Positions 59,965-64,000 of a stretch of DNA of 64,000 bases are shown piece by piece. The stretch is from Citrobacter youngae ATCC 29220 (GTDB taxonomy: Bacteria; Pseudomonadota; Gammaproteobacteria; Enterobacterales; Enterobacteriaceae). The stretch is from assembly GCF_000155975.1 (NCBI RefSeq), contig NZ_GG730301.1, forward strand, positions 64,049-128,048, written 5' to 3'. A program made the position numbers and the translations under genes. Below the pieces are notes generated by a model that saw nothing but the letters and a program-made list of their open reading frames with translations, was not told where the DNA came from and did no database searches. Positions within the stretch are counted from its first letter, which is position 1, and each line of letters begins with the position of its first letter.

Positions 59965-59987
59965 TTAATGAAACAATGTTTCATTAA
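59965..59987. promoter_or_regulatory. KdgR operator of kdgF
   Basis: TTAATGAAACAATGTTTCAT followed by TAA: a near-perfect palindrome matching the KdgR consensus TGAAACA-N-TGTTTCA type. It is immediately upstream of kdgF. Confidence 0.8.
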
Positions 59988-60089
59988 ATTTATATCAGAA
60001 AATAAAAAAAGGAAATGCAGTCCGACAGATGTGGAAAGTTGATCGCATCTTTGGTTCACTGGAAGAACAACAACGAATAAGGGTCAATG

Positions 60090-60782
60090 ATGAAAACGAT
60101 CGGTCTGTTAGGCGGGATGAGCTGGGAGTCCACCATTCCTTATTATCGTTTAATTAACGAAGGGGTGAAGCAGCAGCTGGGTGGCCTGCACTCGGCGCAG
60201 ATTCTGCTACACAGCGTCGATTTTCACGAGATTGAAGCCTGCCAGTCGAGCAGCGACTGGGACAAAGCCGGAAGTCTTCTGGCGCAGGCGGCGGTTGGCC
60301 TGCAGCAGGCGGGCGCACAAGGCATTGTGCTGTGTACTAATACGATGCACAAGGTGGCTGAAGCGATTGAAGCCGCCTGTGATGTGCCGTTTCTGCATAT
60401 TGCCGACGCCACAGGCCGGGCTATCCAAAAACGGCAGATGAACAACGTGGCGTTGTTGGGTACGCGTTACACCATGGAGCAGGATTTCTATCGGGGGCGT
60501 TTGCAGGCTGAATTTGGCATTAACACCGTAATCCCTGATGCGGACGAGAGGCAAAAAATTAACCAGATTATCTTCGACGAGCTGTGCCTGGGCGAGTTTA
60601 GCGATGCTTCCCGCGAGTATTATCTGCGCGTGATTGGTGAATTGGCGAAGCAGGGCGCGCAAGGCGTCATTTTTGGCTGTACCGAAATCGGCCTGCTGGT
60701 TCCGGCCGAGCTTAGCCCGCTGCCGGTTTTTGATACGGCGGCGATTCATGCCGAGGATGCGGTGGCGTTTATGCTGTCGTGA
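60090..60782 (+). CDS. ygeA: Broad-specificity amino acid racemase YgeA
   Basis: A 230-residue member of the aspartate/glutamate racemase family. The two catalytic cysteines are in [14 protein letters not shown] and [12 protein letters not shown]; the N-terminus is [20 protein letters not shown]. coli YgeA racemises several amino acids, including homoserine, leucine and methionine. ATG 60090 was preferred to the adjacent ATG 60087 for ribosome-site spacing. It follows the divergent kdgF by a 141-bp gap. Confidence 0.92.
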   Translation: MKTIGLLGGMSWESTIPYYRLINEGVKQQLGGLHSAQILLHSVDFHEIEACQSSSDWDKAGSLLAQAAVGLQQAGAQGIVLCTNTMHKVAEAIEAACDVPFLHIADATGRAIQKRQMNNVALLGTRYTMEQDFYRGRLQAEFGINTVIPDADERQKINQIIFDELCLGEFSDASREYYLRVIGELAKQGAQGVIFGCTEIGLLVPAELSPLPVFDTAAIHAEDAVAFMLS

Positions 60783-60790
60783 TGCGGCTT

Positions 60791-60874
60791 GCCGGATGGC
60801 GCTGACGCTTATCCGGCCTACCAGACACACGCCGGTAGGCCGGAGAAGACGCCTGTGGCGTCGCCATCCGGCAT
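60791..60874. repeat. REP/BIME element
   Basis: GCCGGATGGCGCTGACGCTTATCCGGCCTAC followed by GTAGGCCGGAGAAGACGCC...GCGTCGCCATCCGGC, between the convergent ygeA and adhesin genes. Confidence 0.85.
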
Positions 60875-60884
60875 TTCGATTAGG

Positions 60885-62015
60885 CTAAATGCTGTTCAGG
60901 CTGGGGCTGAACTCGACGTGCAGCGTCCCTTTGTAATATCCCGCCGCTTTTTCCGTCACCCTGAATTTGTCGACAATCAGCCGCAGCGGGGTGGGGGCGC
61001 ACAGCACCGGGTAGCTGATTGACGGCAGCCTGACCGGGCGAATCTGATCCTGACCGTTAACCCCGGCGGAGAGCACAAAACTGTTGTTGTTTTTCACCGC
61101 CATCCAGCTTTTGCTGTGCGGGTCGAACATCTCCAGATGGTAGTCGATGCGCTCGGCGGCAGCCGTTCCGCCGGTGCCGGTATTGTAGATAGAGAAATCG
61201 CCTTCATTACGCCCGGCTCCCGCGCGGCCTTCGTCGCTAAACGAGAGCGTCATGCTGTCGCTGTTGGAGTTGTAGCCGTCGTACAGGCACATATCCAGCG
61301 TAGTGACATCTTCCGCAAAGCTGTTGCCGGTGACGGAACCGGTAGGGTGCAGGTCGAGCTGCACCAGCGGATTCGCGCCGTTAAATTCCGGGAAGTAGAT
61401 ATCCTGCTTGCCGGTGGCTTTGCCTTTGAGGGTGATATCGGCGTTGTAGTCAAATGCGCCAGAACCATTTGGCTGTGCCCGTAATTTTAATGAACCTTTC
61501 CATACACCTCCAACAGGGAGATTATTCATCTCACTCTGTGGAATAAATACAGTAAGCAGGCGAGAGTTAGTTGCGATTTTATTACCATCTGAAAGGCTAC
61601 AGTTTGTATAGACACCAGTGTTCAGTGAGCGATGATATCCACAAATCTGAGATGGCTCAATATCTGTTGCTTGTGCGACAAAATAGGCCTGGAAGTAACC
61701 CTGAAGTTTAATTTGATGCTGCATTTGGCTGCGTTGTTCAGTCAGCGTCACCGTAATAGTGGAAGCATTGCTTTGATGGGTACAAGTTTGATTTAATTCC
61801 GTGAAATTGCAGTTATAGGTCGTTGTTCTTGCTGCATAGCCATAAAAACCTAAATAATCTTCCGTCCATAAATAGGTATCAGAGGGTGCACCTGACGGGA
61901 GTATGTATTCCTGTGTTGACGTTACATTAGGCGTTGGGCCAGCTGGAATAGCATCAGCCAATACCATATCACTTGCCAGCAATCCACTTATCAGTAACAG
62001 CTTCATCCATTTCAT
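60885..62015 (-). CDS. CFA/I-type fimbrial tip adhesin (CfaE/CblD family)
   Basis: A 376-residue secreted protein with a signal peptide (MKWMKLLLISGLLASDMVLA). It resembles the minor tip adhesins of class 5 (alternate chaperone-usher) fimbriae: an N-terminal adhesin domain with paired cysteines (YNCNFTELNQTCTH, QICGYHRSLNTGVYTNCS) and a C-terminal pilin-like domain ending HVEFSPSLNSI. Its ATG overlaps the usher stop by 4 bases (ATGA), the order usher then tip adhesin typical of cfa, coo and tcf operons. Receptor unknown. Confidence 0.82.
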   Translation of the reverse strand: MKWMKLLLISGLLASDMVLADAIPAGPTPNVTSTQEYILPSGAPSDTYLWTEDYLGFYGYAARTTTYNCNFTELNQTCTHQSNASTITVTLTEQRSQMQHQIKLQGYFQAYFVAQATDIEPSQICGYHRSLNTGVYTNCSLSDGNKIATNSRLLTVFIPQSEMNNLPVGGVWKGSLKLRAQPNGSGAFDYNADITLKGKATGKQDIYFPEFNGANPLVQLDLHPTGSVTGNSFAEDVTTLDMCLYDGYNSNSDSMTLSFSDEGRAGAGRNEGDFSIYNTGTGGTAAAERIDYHLEMFDPHSKSWMAVKNNNSFVLSAGVNGQDQIRPVRLPSISYPVLCAPTPLRLIVDKFRVTEKAAGYYKGTLHVEFSPSLNSI

Positions 62016-64000
62016 TGCACGCTCTCCCTTTGTGCGGTTTCCAGCGCCTGCTTGCGCTGCGCCTGTTTCAACTGCGCCTGCACCTGAATCTGCGGCGGCA
62101 GCCGATCGTAAGTCAGCGGCGAACAGGTGATGTCTCCGGCATAGCGAATGCTGGCGCGTTTCTTCACCACTTTCAGCGGACACTTGAGGAACGTCTGGCC
62201 GGTCAGAAGGTAGAGATCTTTTGCCGAGCTGGCCATTTCGAGGGTAAAACCGCCGTCTTCCGACAGTAGCAGCATGGCGCTATTCAGCCCGATCACCGGC
62301 AGCGTCTGGAGCGAGGCTGGCAACAGCAAACGACCGATATAGTTATAGTTAAAGGTGGCGGAGACTTCGCGATACCGCAGCTTGCCCGGCAGCAGCATCA
62401 GGTTTTGTTTCCCCGACCCGGCAATCAGGTTGGTGGTGCCGCGCTGATGCTTACGCGAACTGTCGTTCACTTCGACGTAGCCCAGTTCATACCCGGTGTA
62501 GGGGAACAGCACCGACTCATCGCCCGTCAGGCTGGCTTTGCTGCCGTTGGCCGATGCATCAATAGCCAGTTCATCTGCGGAGTCGTCATCCATTTTTTTC
62601 ACCGCGACCAGGACTGCGGCGGACGGATCGCCATTGCCTGCGCGGCCAAGCTGCACGCCGTGGCGGCTGATGGCCAGCGTCGAGCTGTAGCTGCCGGTAA
62701 AGGCGGTGGTGTGCTCACGATCCTGACGATCGTAGCTGTCGGTCAGGTAGCCGCTCATGTTGCCGTACAGCCCGTCAATGCGTCCGTTCACGCCGCTATC
62801 CAGCGTGTCGGTATTGATACCGTTCAGGCTGACGCCGAACTCTTTGTGGTTCACATTGTCGCTATACCAGGTGCGGGCAAGGTTCCACGAGGTTTGATCG
62901 CTGCTGTTTTTACTGGTGCGGTAGTCCACGCCGAGGGTAGTGGAGCGGCTGCGCGCGTTGTTGTCCTGACGCGGCGCTTCGCTGAAGCTGAACGTCAGGT
63001 AAGCGCCGTGATCGTTACCGTTGCTGCCGGAATCGTCGCGAGTAAAGACCCCTAGATTGGCGTTGAGGATCCAGTTGCTCAGGTTGAAGCTGCGTGAGGC
63101 GCTAAGCTGCACGCTATCTGAGGTCGAGTTGGCATCGGTCTGGCTGAAATAGTTACTGGTAAAATCTTCACGGTTATCCCAGCGGGTATGGTAGTCCGCG
63201 TGGTTGCGGGTTCGGTTCCAGTTTAGCGACAGGTTCCAGCTAAAAATGTTTTGCGTCAGACCGGCGCTAATGCTTTCAAAGCAGTTGAGATCGTAATCAT
63301 CCGCATCGTTATCGCCGGAGCACTGACCGCCGCTGGTGTCTTTACGATAAAAATTCAGCGCAGGCCAGTTTTCCGCGCGCCAGTTTAGCTGCTGCATATT
63401 GCCGCGACCGCCCTGGTCGTTATAGAAAAAGCCGTTTTGCAGATCCACATTGCCAAAAGCGCCCAGCGCCGGGGTGATATGGCCGTTGATTTCGGCGGAG
63501 AAATTATTGTCTACCGAGGCGACGCCGAGCATGAGTTCGCTTTGTGCGGTAACCGGCAGTCGCAGACCCGCCTGTGCGGAGGTGGCGTTATCGTCGCTAT
63601 CATTATTGAGGGTGCTGCTGTCGCTATCCGCCAGCCGGCCCGCCTGCACAAACCACTGAATATGGCCGTCGTTCATACTGCCCGTTTTGGTAAACGGCAC
63701 GACTTCCGTGCGCGCCAGCTGGTTGCTCTCGTAAATTTTCAGTTGCAGGGTGTAGCTCCCCGATGGGAACGAAGAGGTGTCCAGCGTCTGGTTGCCGCCT
63801 GCCAGGTAGAAGGAACCGAGCAACTGGTTATCCCGATAGACATCGACGCGTGAATTACGCGATAGCAGCACGTTTACCGGCGTGCCCTGACCCGCCTGTT
63901 CGCGGTTGAGGTAGCTGAGGGTAGAACCCGCACGAACGCCATCAAAGGTGTCGAGCGGCAGAAAAGAGAAGTTAAAGTTACCGCCGTCGAGGCTAAACAG
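62012..64000 (-). CDS. CFA/I-type fimbrial usher, C-terminal part (5' end outside window)
   Basis: The frame is open from base 64000 on the minus strand and ends at TGA 62012-62014, giving 662 residues of an outer-membrane usher of the CfaC/CooC/TcfC type. Visible are the plug/barrel border GTPVNVLLSRNSRVDVYRDNQLLGSFYLAGGNQTLDTSSFPSGSY, repeated barrel strands rich in Asn, Ser and Tyr, and a periplasmic C-terminal domain (GYELGYVEVNDSSR...). It starts before the window, so chaperone and major pilin genes are expected just beyond base 64000 (inference). Confidence 0.87.
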   Translation of the reverse strand: MFSLDGGNFNFSFLPLDTFDGVRAGSTLSYLNREQAGQGTPVNVLLSRNSRVDVYRDNQLLGSFYLAGGNQTLDTSSFPSGSYTLQLKIYESNQLARTEVVPFTKTGSMNDGHIQWFVQAGRLADSDSSTLNNDSDDNATSAQAGLRLPVTAQSELMLGVASVDNNFSAEINGHITPALGAFGNVDLQNGFFYNDQGGRGNMQQLNWRAENWPALNFYRKDTSGGQCSGDNDADDYDLNCFESISAGLTQNIFSWNLSLNWNRTRNHADYHTRWDNREDFTSNYFSQTDANSTSDSVQLSASRSFNLSNWILNANLGVFTRDDSGSNGNDHGAYLTFSFSEAPRQDNNARSRSTTLGVDYRTSKNSSDQTSWNLARTWYSDNVNHKEFGVSLNGINTDTLDSGVNGRIDGLYGNMSGYLTDSYDRQDREHTTAFTGSYSSTLAISRHGVQLGRAGNGDPSAAVLVAVKKMDDDSADELAIDASANGSKASLTGDESVLFPYTGYELGYVEVNDSSRKHQRGTTNLIAGSGKQNLMLLPGKLRYREVSATFNYNYIGRLLLPASLQTLPVIGLNSAMLLLSEDGGFTLEMASSAKDLYLLTGQTFLKCPLKVVKKRASIRYAGDITCSPLTYDRLPPQIQVQAQLKQAQRKQALETAQRESVQ

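Overview
The window is chromosomal DNA of an enterobacterium close to Escherichia and most like Citrobacter. This placement is inferred from gene order and protein resemblance recalled from memory, not from a search. The backbone follows the E. coli order pepP-ubiH-ubiI-gcvTHP-bglA-yqfB-trhA-ygfZ-sdhE-cptA-fldB-xerD-dsbC-recJ-prfB-lysS-idi-ygeR-glyU, and later yqeG, yqeF, kduI-kduD, araE and ygeA. REP/BIME palindromes sit at many gene ends. Accessory blocks interrupt the backbone.

Region by region: 1-2970 holds ubiquinone hydroxylases after the 3' part of pepP. 2971-7985 is the glycine cleavage operon, with a PurR-type operator and a clear terminator. 8079-15780 is an accessory sugar-acid-like catabolic cluster in the place where E. 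coli carries ygfF: a GldA-like dehydrogenase diverges from a DapA-family aldolase, a UxaA-family dehydratase, a PdxA paralogue, a GntP-family permease and an IclR regulator. Two nearly identical palindromes lie in the divergent promoter region. 15846-29866 is backbone, including the programmed frameshift of prfB and tRNA-Gly(CCC). 29906-31811 is a small accessory patch: an unknown protein, a PD-(D/E)XK-like nuclease and a GNAT acetyltransferase. 32632-38959 is pgaABCD, for poly-N-acetylglucosamine export, followed by yjdI and yjdJ.

39597-49422 is a nitrogen/carbamoyl catabolic cluster. It has an AllS-like LysR regulator diverging from an ankyrin-repeat gene, a DUF2877 protein, FdrA, a YlbE-like DUF1116 protein, an NCS2-like permease, carbamate kinase and a Tat-exported amidohydrolase. 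By analogy with the E. coli oxamate carbamoyltransferase genes it probably makes carbamoyl phosphate and then ATP from an unknown ureide- or amide-like compound. 49468-50742 is the nickel/cobalt pair rcnA/rcnR with two RcnR operators. 50751-51517 is a 767-bp imperfect inverted repeat full of small hairpins, with no convincing gene. 51529-60782 carries yqeG, a PACE efflux pump with its LysR regulator, yqeF, and the unsaturated-uronate genes kduI, kduD and kdgF under KdgR-like operators, together with araE and ygeA. 60885-64000 is the 3' end of a CFA/I-type fimbrial operon: tip adhesin and partial usher.

The strongest leads for undescribed biology are the 8-16 kb cluster with its altered PdxA paralogue, the 40-49 kb carbamoyl cluster whose DUF2877 gene lacks a normal start codon, and the large inverted-repeat element.
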